Shown piece by piece: positions 1 through 10,389 of a stretch of DNA of 64,000 nt. The stretch's first letter is position 1. Every line of letters begins with the position of its first letter. The notes under the pieces were generated by a model. The model did not search any database and was not told the origin of the DNA. It saw nothing but the letters and a program-made list of their open reading frames with translations. Position numbers and translations under genes: made by a program. Source of the DNA: Rotaria socialis (lineage: Eukaryota; Rotifera; Eurotatoria; Philodinida; Philodinidae); the NCBI GenBank assembly GCA_905331475.1, contig CAJNYU010003878.1:62001-126000 (forward strand), read 5' to 3'.

Positions 1-184
1 GTGATACTATTAATTTTGTTTGAACATCTCGCAAATAGCAACGATAATTAGCTGTATGTAATTGACCGCGTTCAACTGTTTCATAACGAGTATTTTCATT
101 TTCATTTGAGTGTGATGCTTTACTTGTTGGTACTACGCCCTGTGAACCTGCATTTAAATCTGTTGCTTTTGGTGTTGTTGACAT
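1..184 (-). CDS. Inorganic pyrophosphatase, N-terminal part (runs off window)
   Basis: Reading leftward from an ATG at 184, the frame is open to the window edge (61 residues). After a low-complexity N-terminus rich in S, T, N and K comes RYETVERGQLHTANYRCYL, followed by a stretch ending in IVS. This matches the start of eukaryotic soluble family I pyrophosphatases, where a YETVE-K/R-G motif precedes Y-x-x-Y-hydrophobic and then ISPFHDIP. The enzyme hydrolyses PPi to two phosphates and pulls biosynthetic reactions forward; it is Mg-dependent and cytosolic or mitochondrial. The catalytic aspartates lie beyond the window. The leader is longer than in the cytosolic form, so a mitochondrial form is possible. 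The call rests on about 30 residues. Confidence 0.6.
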   Translation of the reverse strand, partial: MSTTPKATDLNAGSQGVVPTSKASHSNENENTRYETVERGQLHTANYRCYLRDVQTKLIVS

Positions 185-1079
185 TTTAGAATTTCTTTTT
201 GCGCTGATTACTAAACCTCTCGATGCAGAAAAAGAAGAAGTGCTCTCTAGAATGAATGAGCATAAGGCGAAAGATCGCCGAAGTGAAAACATTTATTTCT
301 GAAATCATAATTAAACTAAACAAATGCAAGCCACAAAAGCAAAATATTATAAGCTTGGTAGCACATCAACATTTAGAAGGCTTATATCTTGGAAGTTCAC
401 TGTAAACCAGATTTTATTTGTTTTCAAAACAGTATAAGAAACTATACAAGTTCACCGAAAATACTCTACGTGAAAATTCAATAAGATACCGAAGTTTAGC
501 TTTTTCAACAATAATTTTTTATTGATAAGAGAAAAAGAAACCTTGAAATTATTCAGTCAACCTTAAATAAATTTTGTGTTCCTCTTCCGTTGACGTCAGA
601 CTTTGAATCGTGAAAGATTTCTAAAAGAAAAGGAAAAAAAGCGGTATTCTGTATCAATCCAGCCCAATTTGTATCACAGTAACAGGAAGATTTACTAAAG
701 AACTATTTGAATAAAAAAATACGTTTTCTCAATTAATCAAAAGAAAAGAAAAATAACCGTATAATACTTGAAATCTTAGTTTCAATGAAATTTTTTACAT
801 TAAACTTCAAAAGAAAAACAAATCTGTGAATAAACTATAGTTTCTTGTTCAGACCAAAATTAGACGTAAAGATTGCTCAGGTAAAATCACGGATACAAAT
901 AATTCATAATCAGCTGTAATTTAATGATAGTTTTGTTGTTTACGACTTTTCTTATGTAAAGTTTTGAAACGCCCTCTATCATGTTCCAATGTTACCATAG
1001 TAATAACACTGATAATGGTGACTCCATCAAACTTCTGATTAACAGATCAAAAGCTTGTATTTAATATCTAATCCGAAAA
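185..1079. other. Intergenic region, divergent promoter side
   Basis: This A+T-rich spacer separates the pyrophosphatase start from the CCDC166-like gene. I see no ORF of substance. A short piece at 264-286 reads GGCGAAAGATCGCCGAAG, the same motif as the degenerate repeat at 2.9-3.4 kb. An RFX-type X-box lies near the right end. Confidence 0.5.
991..1004 (+). promoter_or_regulatory. RFX X-box-like site upstream of ciliary-type gene
   Basis: The sequence GTTACCATAGTAAT matches the RFX X-box consensus (GTNRCC, two bases, RGYAAC) at all positions but the last. It ends 75 bp before the start codon of the CCDC166-like gene. X-boxes within about 150 bp of the start are typical of ciliary genes in animals. 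That it is functional is inference. Confidence 0.5.
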
Positions 1080-2653
1080 ATGCCACCTAAAGGCAAAAAA
1101 GGAAATGCTGGAAAGAAAAAATCTAAAGAAAAACAAGAATATCTTCGTCCAACAGAAAAAGAAACTGCTTTGCAAACAGAGTAAGTTTACTTAAATAAAG
1201 ACTCTTAAGTACATTTAAGTATGAGTTCATATTATTTCAACTGGATTTTATTTACATATGAAGAATATTGTTTTAACAAAAAGTTGAAGATGATTTCAGT
1301 TAATAAAATCTCTTTTGAGTGTCGAAGAGAGCTGTTTGACATTTTGTTTTGAATAATATTTTTACATATATTAAACTTCATTTTAGACTCGATAAAAAAG
1401 TACAAGCATTAGCCGAACTTAAATTACGGGCTCATGTGGTGTAAGTGAACTTTTAATAGTTTTTCTCTATGGTTTTGTTATTTTATGCTATTTTTTAATT
1501 GTAATTACAGTGAAGAAGAAAACCACTGGCTTAATGATGAGGCAAAGAAAGTTCGAATCGAAATGGTAAATAACAATATAATACGTAGTGATAGATAATT
1601 ACTTTTTTGTTGTCACAGAATGAATATATGCAGTTCATGTCAAAAAAGACAAATCTTCGACAAACGAAAATTGTAACATTGACTGATTATCATCGAAAAG
1701 AAATTGATGATATAAATCGAGATAAAGAAAACATGATAAAAGAATATCAAAAAAAGAAAGAAGGTATGTTGTTTTGAAGTATTCCATGTCTAGCAAATGT
1801 TTCAAAGAAGTTCTCACATTATTCTTAGTCTAGTCTCATTCGATGCACTTAACAGAATCTATTCATAGTACTTAATTTTTTATAATACATTGATGATAGT
1901 TTTTATAGAACTCAACTAGACTAGGCGATATTCTTTTTCTACTCACAGAACTAAAGTAACAACACATTTTCGCAAGAATCGTTCTGTCTTTGAAAACAAA
2001 ATCGGATGTTTTATCAATTTTATGCTTTAGAAGCACGATCACAACTAATACAAAAGGAACAAGTATTATTAGAAGTAAAAGATGAATTAGAAACTATGAA
2101 CGAATATAAAGTAAAACAATTTTCCAAACGATTTTTTTTTATTTTGTTACATATATGTCTAATGATAGGATCTTCGAGATCAAAAAAATGAAGAAATCAA
2201 GCGTTTACAACATGAAATAGCCCGAATACGTGTTGAACATGTAAATCAAATTTCTTACATGAAATCAACTTTCGAAAAAGAACTTCAACAGCAACGTACA
2301 AGTGAAAATACCAAGGTTGAAGAGATCCGACGACAAGCTGATAAGGTAAGTTTTAGTTTAAATAAATTCTTTTTATTTTGTCATCTGAAATAAATCTGAA
2401 TTGTTAGGAAGCTGAACAATTTCTGTATGATCAATCACTAAGTATTCAAAATGAAAATATTGCATTAAGAAAAGCACTACAAGGTATTCTTAGTCGTACA
2501 CACTTATTAAGTAATTTAAAGCATCGGTTAGAAGAAGAACAATTAGAATTAATAAATCGAATTAAATTAACGACTGATCTTAGAAAAATACGTTTGGATA
2601 AAGTATCACCGAGCGTTCCTGATGATCCGTCGAAAATGGTTTCATATAAATAA
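1080..2653 (+). CDS. CCDC166/DUF4515-like coiled-coil protein
   Basis: Seven exons with GT-AG junctions: 1080-1180, 1387-1440, 1511-1565, 1619-1763, 2031-2110, 2169-2345 and 2408-2653. They give 285 residues. The protein starts MPPKGKKGNAGKKKSKEK, a basic N-terminus as in BBOF1 and other DUF4515 proteins. The rest is almost all charged alpha-helical coiled coil. Blocks resembling vertebrate CCDC166 are EEENHWLNDEAKKVR, EIARIRVEHVNQI and the end block ILSRTHLLSNLKHRLEEEQ (CCDC166 has LLRRTQLLHHTRRQLLEQ at the same place). The family is linked to basal bodies and cilia, and the X-box upstream agrees. Molecular function is unknown. An apparent ORF at 2006-2191 is exon 5 read into its flanking introns. 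Confidence 0.7.
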
Positions 2654-2859
2654 TCAAGAATTATCAATTTTATGCATAATACTTTTGTTTTATTTTTAAA
2701 TGCACATGATCTGAACAATTTAAGGTGTATCACTATGATCCATTTTAAACATCGTAGTTTGTAATTCTATCTATTTTTCTGTTCAATTAAAATTATTATA
2801 CACTAAGTAATCCATGAATACTAAATGATGATAATGATTATACTAAAAAAAGTTAAGAA

Positions 2860-3360
2860 ATCTAAAAGCATTGAAAGATTGTATACCTCATCGCCGAAAG
2901 TGAGATCGCCGAAAGATCAAATCGCCGAAACTCGCGCCGAAACGAACATTACCGAAAAGCAAGATCGCCGAAATCAACATCACCGAAATACAGATTATCG
3001 ATATGAAATTCGACGAAATGCTGATCGCCGAATACCTTTCGGTCATCTATGTTCGTGAGATTCGGTTCCTAAGTCAAGGCCGTTCCTAACTTGACTCGGT
3101 CCCTAACTTGATCAAGGTAGGAACTTATTGAATCACTCGCTTAAGTTAGTTATCAACTTGGCACTTCATCTTATTAGCGAAGTACAATAAGTATCAATAG
3201 CTAGAATTAGTGAAGTTTTCGAATGCGGTAAATATCATGCGAGACTATCGTCGATAGCCACATCACCGACAGTGACATCGCCGATCCGACAGATAGCCGA
3301 TAATCACATCGCCGAAATGGAAATCGTCGAATTTCTGCGATCTGCATTTCGGCGAAGAAC
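2860..3360. repeat. Degenerate ATCGCCGAAA repeat array
   Basis: The core ATCGCCGAAA or variants (ACCGAAA, GACGAAA, GCCGATA) recurs every 11-20 bases from about 2890 to 3030, then again at 3250-3350, where it ends with inverted copies (TTTCGGCGA). A different block sits between at 3062-3120, with three tandem variants of GTTCCTAACTTGA. The G+C of the cores stands out from the surrounding DNA. The array is too irregular to be a simple satellite. The 77-codon open frame across it is a by-product of the repeat. Confidence 0.6.
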
Positions 3361-3660
3361 ATATTTACCTTTTCGATAAAAAACGTTCATCATGTTTTGT
3401 TCAATAGAATGAACGAATGACAAAATTCATAGAAATCCATATTCCTATTTCTATATACTATTTTATATTTCTCCTAATATTTTTTTTATCCATCAGAAGG
3501 CGATTTTTGTCGAAGCGCTATTAGAAAACAATTATTGCAATCAAGATCACACAAATACCTTAATGCATACTTTAGGTGTTCGTCTTTTCTTTTCTCTTTC
3601 TTTTGATTCAACGAATATTTTCTTTTAGCACGAATTATTTCGTGCGTCTTTATTTAATAA

Positions 3661-3840
3661 AGAAAAAAACATTTCTTCACAAATAATAGATTATGGACGT
3701 GGTGGTGGTGATTGCTGAACCGCCAGATCTCCTAATGTTTTTATTCTTGCCACCAAGTTAACAGAGGCAGTACCTGGAGCAGCCAATAGTAGTGCCTCCA
3801 GGACACTGACATGTTGTTCCATCTCAACCTCAGGTGGGAC
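3661..3840. other. GC-richer flank interrupted by the hAT-like element
   Basis: Together with 4923-4995 on the far side of the transposon, this segment is richer in G+C than its surroundings. Read on the minus strand after removing the element it is open for about 55 codons, ending ...QQSPPPRP and a TAA, but a stop lies just upstream. It may be an old exon. I recognise no family. Confidence 0.25.
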
Positions 3841-4922
3841 CAGGGTTGCCAACTGTTAAGGCCCCGAATGAGGTACTCATGTGGTACAATTCTTTTCCTA
3901 ATGGGGTACGCTCGTGGGGTATAAAGTGTTTTTTACAAGACAAGAAATTGACGTCACGAAACGGCTAGCAATAGCAATTTTAGCGAAAGAAAGATCACAT
4001 TCAACTGCCCATGTGCAAAACATGATCTGGAATGCTTGTTTTCAAACAAGAGAGTTCGCAGTTATTGCTGTTTTCAACATATTTCTGTTCAAAAGATAAA
4101 ACAAAAATGTTTAATTAGAAAAAACGCTCTGTATTCACATTAACTGGCGCACATCTTTTTTTCATGATGGTATTGCTATTTGCTTTTGGCAAGTTTGACC
4201 ATTTCTGGTTGCGACTGTACAAATAAATAATAATCTTCACATTTCAGCTGAGTATTTAACTTCAACCTAACTTTTCATTCAGCCGCAATTGTCTCAGTTG
4301 ACATCGAGTTTCGACTTGGCGTCCATGCGTGCTTCATATGACTGAATCACCACCGAAGCAGACAAAAATTTGGAAAAGCACGTTTAAACGTTCAAAATCG
4401 GACGGCCATTGTGGGCCATTAGCGCTCATTAAAACCAGCAAAAAAGGCATTATGTATTCAAAACTTTCATTTTTAGAACGTGAAGCCGGAGGAAAACTCC
4501 ATTTTTTTGAGTGCTAAAATGCATTGTTTTTACATTATAGAATAAAAGTGCGCTTTACCGCTGAAAACTGAATTTTCCCGTCTTTTTTTACGCTCTGAAA
4601 GTGCAAATTTTGAACATAAAATGTGCTTCTTGCGGTTTTTTAATGAGCGCTAATGGCTCACAATCATGGTTCCATTTTGAGCGTTTAAACGCGTTTTTCC
4701 AAATTTTTGCCTCCTTGGGCAATCGGGCTAATATGATTAACACTTTTATCTCCACAAGAAAAACGCTAGTTAAAGCCAAAAATATCATTGATTTATATCG
4801 AAAGATGATTGATATATATAGTGTAAAGGGAAAAGTCCAAATGGGGTACAAAACGCGTACCCCTGGGGTACAGATTTTTGCGGGGCACAAAAAGTCCAAA
4901 TGGGGTACAGTTGGCAACCCTG
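3841..4922. mobile_element. hAT-like non-autonomous TIR element, 1.08 kb
   Basis: The ends are CAGGGTTGCCAACTGT at the left and its inverse ACAGTTGGCAACCCTG at the right, followed inward by more related sequence (GGGGTAC blocks). The 8 bp outside each end are GGTGGGAC and GGTGAAAC (6 of 8 identical). An 8-bp duplication with CAG-type termini is the mark of hAT transposons. Inside, 4345-4480 and 4600-4735 form a second imperfect inverted repeat around AGCGCTCATTAAAA and TTTAATGAGCGCT. No transposase is encoded; open frames at 4329 and 4601 are arms of the inverted repeat. Confidence 0.75.
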
Positions 4923-5752
4923 GGTGAAACATACGGAGGTGCCTGAGGTTATGGAATGATTGCCATCGGACCCACCCTGATCGGCCTCTAAAAAGAAAAA
5001 GAAAATAGATTATAAATTTAAAGAATAGTTAATAGATTGAGTTGCATCAACAACCTTTGGATAATATTTGCGCGAGTTACACATCACGTATAACAAACTA
5101 CAGATCTCAGCTGCTTTTCTTGTTTTTTTCTTCTTCGTTTTCTGTAGAAAAACGAACACTATTTCTACTGGGCAAAGAAGTTGAGGTCAAGAGAACAAAA
5201 AGGATGAGGAAATTCTTCGCTGTCGAAATAACAGAACGAGTAGCAGTGTTCCTAATGAAAGAGTGTATCGAACTCTAATGAAATAGAATTTACATACTGT
5301 TTTACACCTGAAGATAAAAAACAGTGTGTACAGTGTACCCACTGGATTTCCTTTTTACATAGTAACTTTTACGAAAATTTGCATGCCTTTATGATTAAAA
5401 GAAATATATTTATTGGATGTGATCAAAACTTTGTGTGATTCATCCAATAGAAAAAAAGGTAGAGATAGAGACATCATAACATCATCGTCTGTTTCACATA
5501 ACTTAGTGTATATAGCTTCTTTATTATTTCATATGAGCGTAAAGCGAACTGAAATTATTGTTGAAGAAAACAATAAAAGAAAAACAAAACGCTAGAATCA
5601 CCTTAAAATGGCTTTGTTGCAGTTTAAATTTGAAGATTTTTCACCGCTAGAAAATCTTAACTTTTTGCTCATACTTTTTCATCATACCGATGTTATTCTT
5701 TATATATATTTTAGAATATAAATTTAGATTATTGCAACATAAGCTTGATAAA
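4923..5752. other. No gene recognised
   Basis: A+T-rich sequence with short chance open frames (5042-5278, 5413-5595). I find no motif, repeat or splice-compatible coding stretch that I can support. Confidence 0.4.
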
Positions 5753-6232
5753 ATGGAAGATTTTGAAGAAGCAATAACCACAATAGAATATTCATTATCA
5801 CCGGAAATCGAACTAGTTGAAGAAATAGAAATCAAATCAAAGTCTCACAATGAATGTCAGTTGCATGTATCGGTATTAGGTTTAAACAATAAGATGAATT
5901 CATTATCATCCTCATCAAAAGTCTCATTTTTCCTCAACAGAAAAAGGCTGGTCATCGTAAAAAGTATTTGTCTTCTTGGAAAAATGATCCAGCTTCGTTT
6001 TATTCATCGCATTCCTATGATATTCCAGGTATTCAGCAAACAAAACATATCTGTTGGCTCTACAAAAAAGCAATGAGCATTCTGTCACGGTTACATTAAG
6101 TTGCCGTTTGTGTGAAAAATATCGTATGGTAAAAAACAAGAACGGTAAAGAAAATACATGGGCTACAAAAGGCTTCAACCTTTTTGGCGTTGTACAAGAT
6201 AAAAGAACATCGTTTAAACGAAAAACACAATG
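5753..6232 (+). pseudogene. Decayed hAT/TTF-type zinc-finger ORF
   Basis: An acidic start (MEDFEEAITTIEYSLSPEIE) is followed, across a likely junction near 5940, by KKAGHRKKYLSSWKNDPASF and, in another frame from about 6040, LSCRLCEKYRMVKNKNGK then TWATKGFN. The pattern C-x-x-C-x-K-Y followed by W-x-T-x-x-F is that of TTF-type/BED-like zinc fingers at the start of hAT transposases and of hAT-derived host proteins. The change of frame and early stop near 6230 mark it as broken, unless an unrecognised intron joins the two frames. No DDE domain follows. Confidence 0.4.
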
Positions 6233-7087
6233 AGTTCACTTTCTAGCGTCTTGTGCACTTTGATCCTTGAAACAAAGTTTACGAAACCATGATGCTCAAA
6301 ACTAGCGTAGTGTATTTATACACTCTATTTCAGATTCCTATTAGGAACACTGTTTACTAGTCTATCGATTGTTATCTAGTTGTTTCCGTTCAAGCTTGAA
6401 ATTAAAGATAGATGTTCTCTGTTCTTTTAGAATAAACAATCGTTCTATGAGATAAAATAAACAACTCACGAGTCGGTTATCCATCCGGTATTCAACAGAG
6501 AGCAGACGGTATAGATGAATGATTCCTTTCTCATAGATAAAAAATGTTCTATTTCTACAGCCGATACACATAGAACTTGTTGGCTGTCAATGAGTTACAT
6601 TACATATGGAAGCATATGAAGAAATTCGGCAAAAAATTTCTTTATTGAACTAAACCAAAAATATTATTGTCAATGATATTTATTAATAATATCCGCTAAA
6701 ATGGATAGTTCCTATTAACAAGTATCAAAATGATAACTTGAAATTCATATTATTATTTCTTCACATCGATGCATATAACTTTCATTTTGTGCAAGTATCT
6801 AGGAAAAAGAATATATCAGAAATTGCCATTGTGTTACTTGTTTGATCAATATTCGATACGTATAAATTGAACAACCTACGTTGGGACATAAGAACTTGCC
6901 CAACGAACTCATATGTGATCAAGAATCTAAGTAATTCATCAAGGATTTTCTCAGATATGAATTTCGACAATGGAAGTTCGTTAAAGTACGGTTAGATTCG
7001 AATATCTTTCGTCTTTTTCACAGATTTCTGTAGTTCATCAATTTGGGATTATTTATTTTATTTTGTGCAGAATTATCATAGCCAATT
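6233..7087. other. No gene recognised
   Basis: A+T-rich sequence; short open frames at 6362-6571 and 6782-6970 show no family resemblance. Nothing else supported. Confidence 0.4.
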
Positions 7088-7660
7088 GTGAAACTTCTTC
7101 TAAGTGAAACTGTATGTAGAAAAATTCGATGGGGCAACTGAATATTGTCGAATTGCTATTCCGGCTCTAACCCATTCAATTGATGTTTTATTAATCTTAC
7201 GTTTCAAACTTTCTTAGCTATCTTCTAAATCAATATCAAATTCCAATGATATTAATGTTGAATTTCAATATGAAGGTAAATGATAGACACTAACTGATAA
7301 ATCAATTTAAGATGAGATGAATTCTTACTTTTAGACGATCTTCATGGTCTTGTATTAGTTAAATCATTCGACAGAATCAATAAGCAGCACATCAAGAAAT
7401 TCTTCGTGTTTTGTTAAATTTCTCAAAGATGATCTTGTACCATTGAAATCACTTCCATCGCAACATGTTGGTGTTATGTGATGATTTATTTGATTGAATT
7501 TCATTGTATTAATATCGAAGCTAAATGCAAACATTGAATGGATTGTAGTTGTTCACCAATCATTGGTGTTCGTTATAAATGTTTGGAGCGTTTTGATTAT
7601 GATCTATATGAATCATCTGCTGATTGACAATTTATTCATGTTCATCATGTTAAGGCGAAA
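7088..7660 (+). pseudogene. Decayed PB1 + ZZ zinc-finger gene, p62/SQSTM1-like
   Basis: Several broken frames line up, in order, with p62/sequestosome-1, an autophagy receptor. First VKLLLSETVCRKIRWG and then EYCRIAIPALTHSIDVLLIL resemble the PB1 start with its basic cluster. An intron with intact splice signals follows (donor GTAAAT at 7276, acceptor TTTTAG ending 7334). Then DDLHGLVLVKSF resembles the acidic D-x-D-G-D-L-V PB1 loop. At 7464 comes HVGVM plus stops, and at 7535-7660 CSCSPIIGVRYKCLERFDYD, ending in a V-H-H-V remnant. Cys-x-x-x-P-I-x-G-x-R-Y-K-C plus DYDL is the ZZ-finger signature. In-frame stops and lost cysteines (Y for C after DYDL) show it is dead. No UBA domain was found downstream. 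Confidence 0.55.
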
Positions 7661-9795
7661 ATGTAAATACCACATCAAGTAAAAAGTTTCTTTTTTTTTA
7701 CTAATTAATCATTTCGACTTGTTTGGATTGATATTGTTCGAGAGATTTGCTCAATAAGTCAATTAAATATCTCTTCAGATAATGATCAATGTTTGAGACA
7801 TTCTCCTGGAAACATGAAATCATTCCAAAAGGTATTCTTCAAGATGATTTTGTTTAATGAGATTTCCATGTATATTATCAACAATCAAATAATGTTTGTT
7901 TTTTTCTTTGTTGGAAATGTTTCTTATGAGAGATTGCTTCATGTTTTGTGTTAGATTCTTCGGTAATAAATCAAAGTATTACTGAACAAATGAACCAGTA
8001 ACACACAATATTTGTTTTTCTCTATTGATATAGTCATCGTATAATATCTTGGAATGTTTCTTTTTCTCGTGTATTTACTGAATATGTCGATCAGAGATTT
8101 TTGTATATCATTTCAATGTTATTTTTCATTTCAAATGAACGACAAGATGAAGTTAGAGTTATTTTTGTAGTTTAGAGGAGAAACAATTGCAATTTTCCTT
8201 TTTTTAGCCGATTATATAGATTGAATAGACTTGTCTTTTTATGTTGTTTTATCTCAACATATTTGTCATTTTTCGTGTATGCAAAAAATAATTAATGTGC
8301 TATAAATCATTCGAAAGATGAGAACAATTTCATTTGTTTTGAACTTTCATCGTTATTTCTCGAACTAATATGACATTCTATCGATTGCTTTGTATTTGAT
8401 ATTCGAAGTAGTTTATGTGATATTTCGTAAACAGAATCATTTGCTGGTTATGATCGTCTAATCTATGTTGAATAGATCTGAATATCAATGAGTCTGGAAG
8501 GATAGAGCAAGAAGAAAATGTTGAGAGAGCTGTTACGGGTGTGAGTGTACTCGGTGTCAAATAAAAGCAAGAACCTCACCCACACTCACACCCACATCCA
8601 TTCTATTGATCTATATATGGTTCATTTGGAAAAAGAACATATTAGAAAGGAAATAAGTTACAAATTTGATATGATGAAATACTTGAAATAGCTAGAATAA
8701 GATGCGAGGGCTCAGTGCTCGAACATTGCTGTCTCGTTTGTTGGCTCGACCCATAATTGAATGAACTACAAAGTGATATAGAATGTTTTTAGCAATCGAT
8801 ATATATGGTTGCAAAATTTTATTAATAAAGTGAAAAACGTACAATGTTTTCTACTCTGAAAAAACATGTATTTTAACTTTTTCGATTCTAAAATCACATG
8901 TTAGAGAACCTTCATGTCAAGATAAAAAGTCAGAAGGAACATATTCATGCATAAAAATACAGTATTATGTTGAAAATAAGTAAAATATAGTGTGAGCGGT
9001 CGATAATTCAAATAAGGCAAACGAACCACTCGAACGGTTTGATACAATGTCTCACATATGGTTCGATACAGAGTTGATATTACAGAAATGTCAAATATAC
9101 AAGCTTGTAGAGCACTTTTTGAGAGTGGCCCAGGTTTGCTGACCGCACCACTCCCCTCCCCCGCCATGTTTTTGGAATATCTGTTTTTTTTTCATGGAAC
9201 GTCTGTTAAAATCATCTCCCATTTTATACTGTCCATTTATTCTATGTAACTGAAAATTTAAGATATAAACAATGAGATATTGTTGAGAACGTTCGATATC
9301 GTTTATTTATAGTGATTATTCTTTACTAAAGTTAAGGATAATATTTCGTAAGAGGAGTTATGCCTTCAAATATATTTTTTTTATAAATACGAAAAACTAA
9401 GAATATATCAAATAGATGAATCTAAGTAGACCACGCATATTCAAAAATTTTATTCCTAATGAAACGACTCTTGAAACCTTTGTTTACTATTAATACACGT
9501 AGAATGCCATTCGTTGGTGATCAATCTTGAACTTCTATTTTCGCCTCATTTTTAATTAAATTATTTATTTGAGAAGAGAAGAGGAAAGACCTGAATTAAT
9601 ATTTGCTTGCTAGGCGAAATTTTCTGTCATCATGAAGACAAACTTGTGCTTGAGAAAAAAAAACTACTATCAAATATAGTGGCCACAAGAGTCATTTTAT
9701 TTATTCAACAAGAATTCAATACTCTATTAAATAAAAATAAGTTGACATTAGCGCGCTGAGTAAAACTATGCGATAAGTACGAATAGTATATTGAT
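7661..9795. other. No intact gene; A+T-rich
   Basis: No coding region I can support. It contains the telomere-like patch at 8574-8601, a C-rich patch at 9140-9165, and chance open frames (8901-9167 minus, 9058-9249 plus) that overlap each other. Confidence 0.4.
8537..8601. repeat. Interstitial telomere-like repeat patch with 12-bp inverted repeat
   Basis: On the minus strand 8576-8601 reads as hexamers TGTGGG, TGTGAG, TGTGGG and a partial unit. This is close to TGTGGG, the telomere repeat I know for Adineta vaga. On the plus strand GGGTGTGAGTGT at 8537-8548 is the exact inverse of ACACTCACACCC at 8582-8593, so the patch can form a hairpin with a 33-nt loop. Confidence 0.4.
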
Positions 9796-10389
9796 TCAAA
9801 CCAGTAATTGATCGAGTCTTAAATCGATTTCTTCCATTCTTGCTTTTTCATCATCTGAGCACACATTTTTTGCTTGAGTACTCAACAATCGTTTTGCTTC
9901 TTCATAATGCGATCTTGCAAGACTACGCTCATCTAATTGTGCTAATGCAATTCCTTCTTCAACTAATAATTTCGATAAATCATCGGCCATCTGTTCATAT
10001 AAAGCATCCTCAATATTAAATATACCTTTAACTTTAGTTTCATCTGCCATTGATGTTCGAGCTCGTTCTATATCAGCACAAAACACGTAAACTGTATGTA
10101 AAGCACCAAGATTAGAATGTTTTGGTACTAATAAACGAGACATCCCACCAGACATAACACAAATTAATTTGATATTTGGATTATTTTCAATATAAAATGT
10201 AAAATTCTCAGATGAATCGAAAAAGAGCCATTGCGTGATAAAAGTTGAAAGCGTTTCAAAGCGTTCTTTTATATATTTGTGCATTCCCACTTCACCTATG
10301 CCTTGATCGACCCATGCAGCTATTATTGATGGTCTTAGAAGGGTTGTGTTTCTATTGATATTTGATGCTGTTGTTACCGAAGTACTCAT
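9796..10389 (-). CDS. Bdelloid-type conserved protein (ART/TPR-associated N-domain)
   Basis: Single-exon ORF of 197 residues with an ATG at 10389. The central part alternates predicted strands and helices: KLICVMSGGMSRLLVPKH, then LGALHTVYVFCADIERARTS and KVKGIFNIEDALYEQM. I associate this arrangement (a VSG-x-x-x-x-LVP strand followed by YVFC and KV-K-G-I/V-F) with proteins abundant in bdelloid genomes, where it often precedes an ADP-ribosyltransferase or TPR region. Here the protein stops after a short charged helical tail (SLARSHYEEAKRLL), and no such partner is fused. It is therefore a stand-alone or shortened version. Function unknown; the family assignment is from memory of sequence style, not a search. 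Confidence 0.5.
   Translation of the reverse strand: MSTSVTTASNINRNTTLLRPSIIAAWVDQGIGEVGMHKYIKERFETLSTFITQWLFFDSSENFTFYIENNPNIKLICVMSGGMSRLLVPKHSNLGALHTVYVFCADIERARTSMADETKVKGIFNIEDALYEQMADDLSKLLVEEGIALAQLDERSLARSHYEEAKRLLSTQAKNVCSDDEKARMEEIDLRLDQLLV

Noticed and set aside
4588-4932. Overlapping open frames of 114 and 108 codons on opposite strands
   Set aside because: Both lie within the inverted arm of the hAT-like element; they are shadows of the repeat.
8701-8755. tRNA-like GGCTCAGTGCTCGAAC text
   Set aside because: No cloverleaf can be formed; no A and B boxes at proper spacing. No tRNA or rRNA gene was found in the window.
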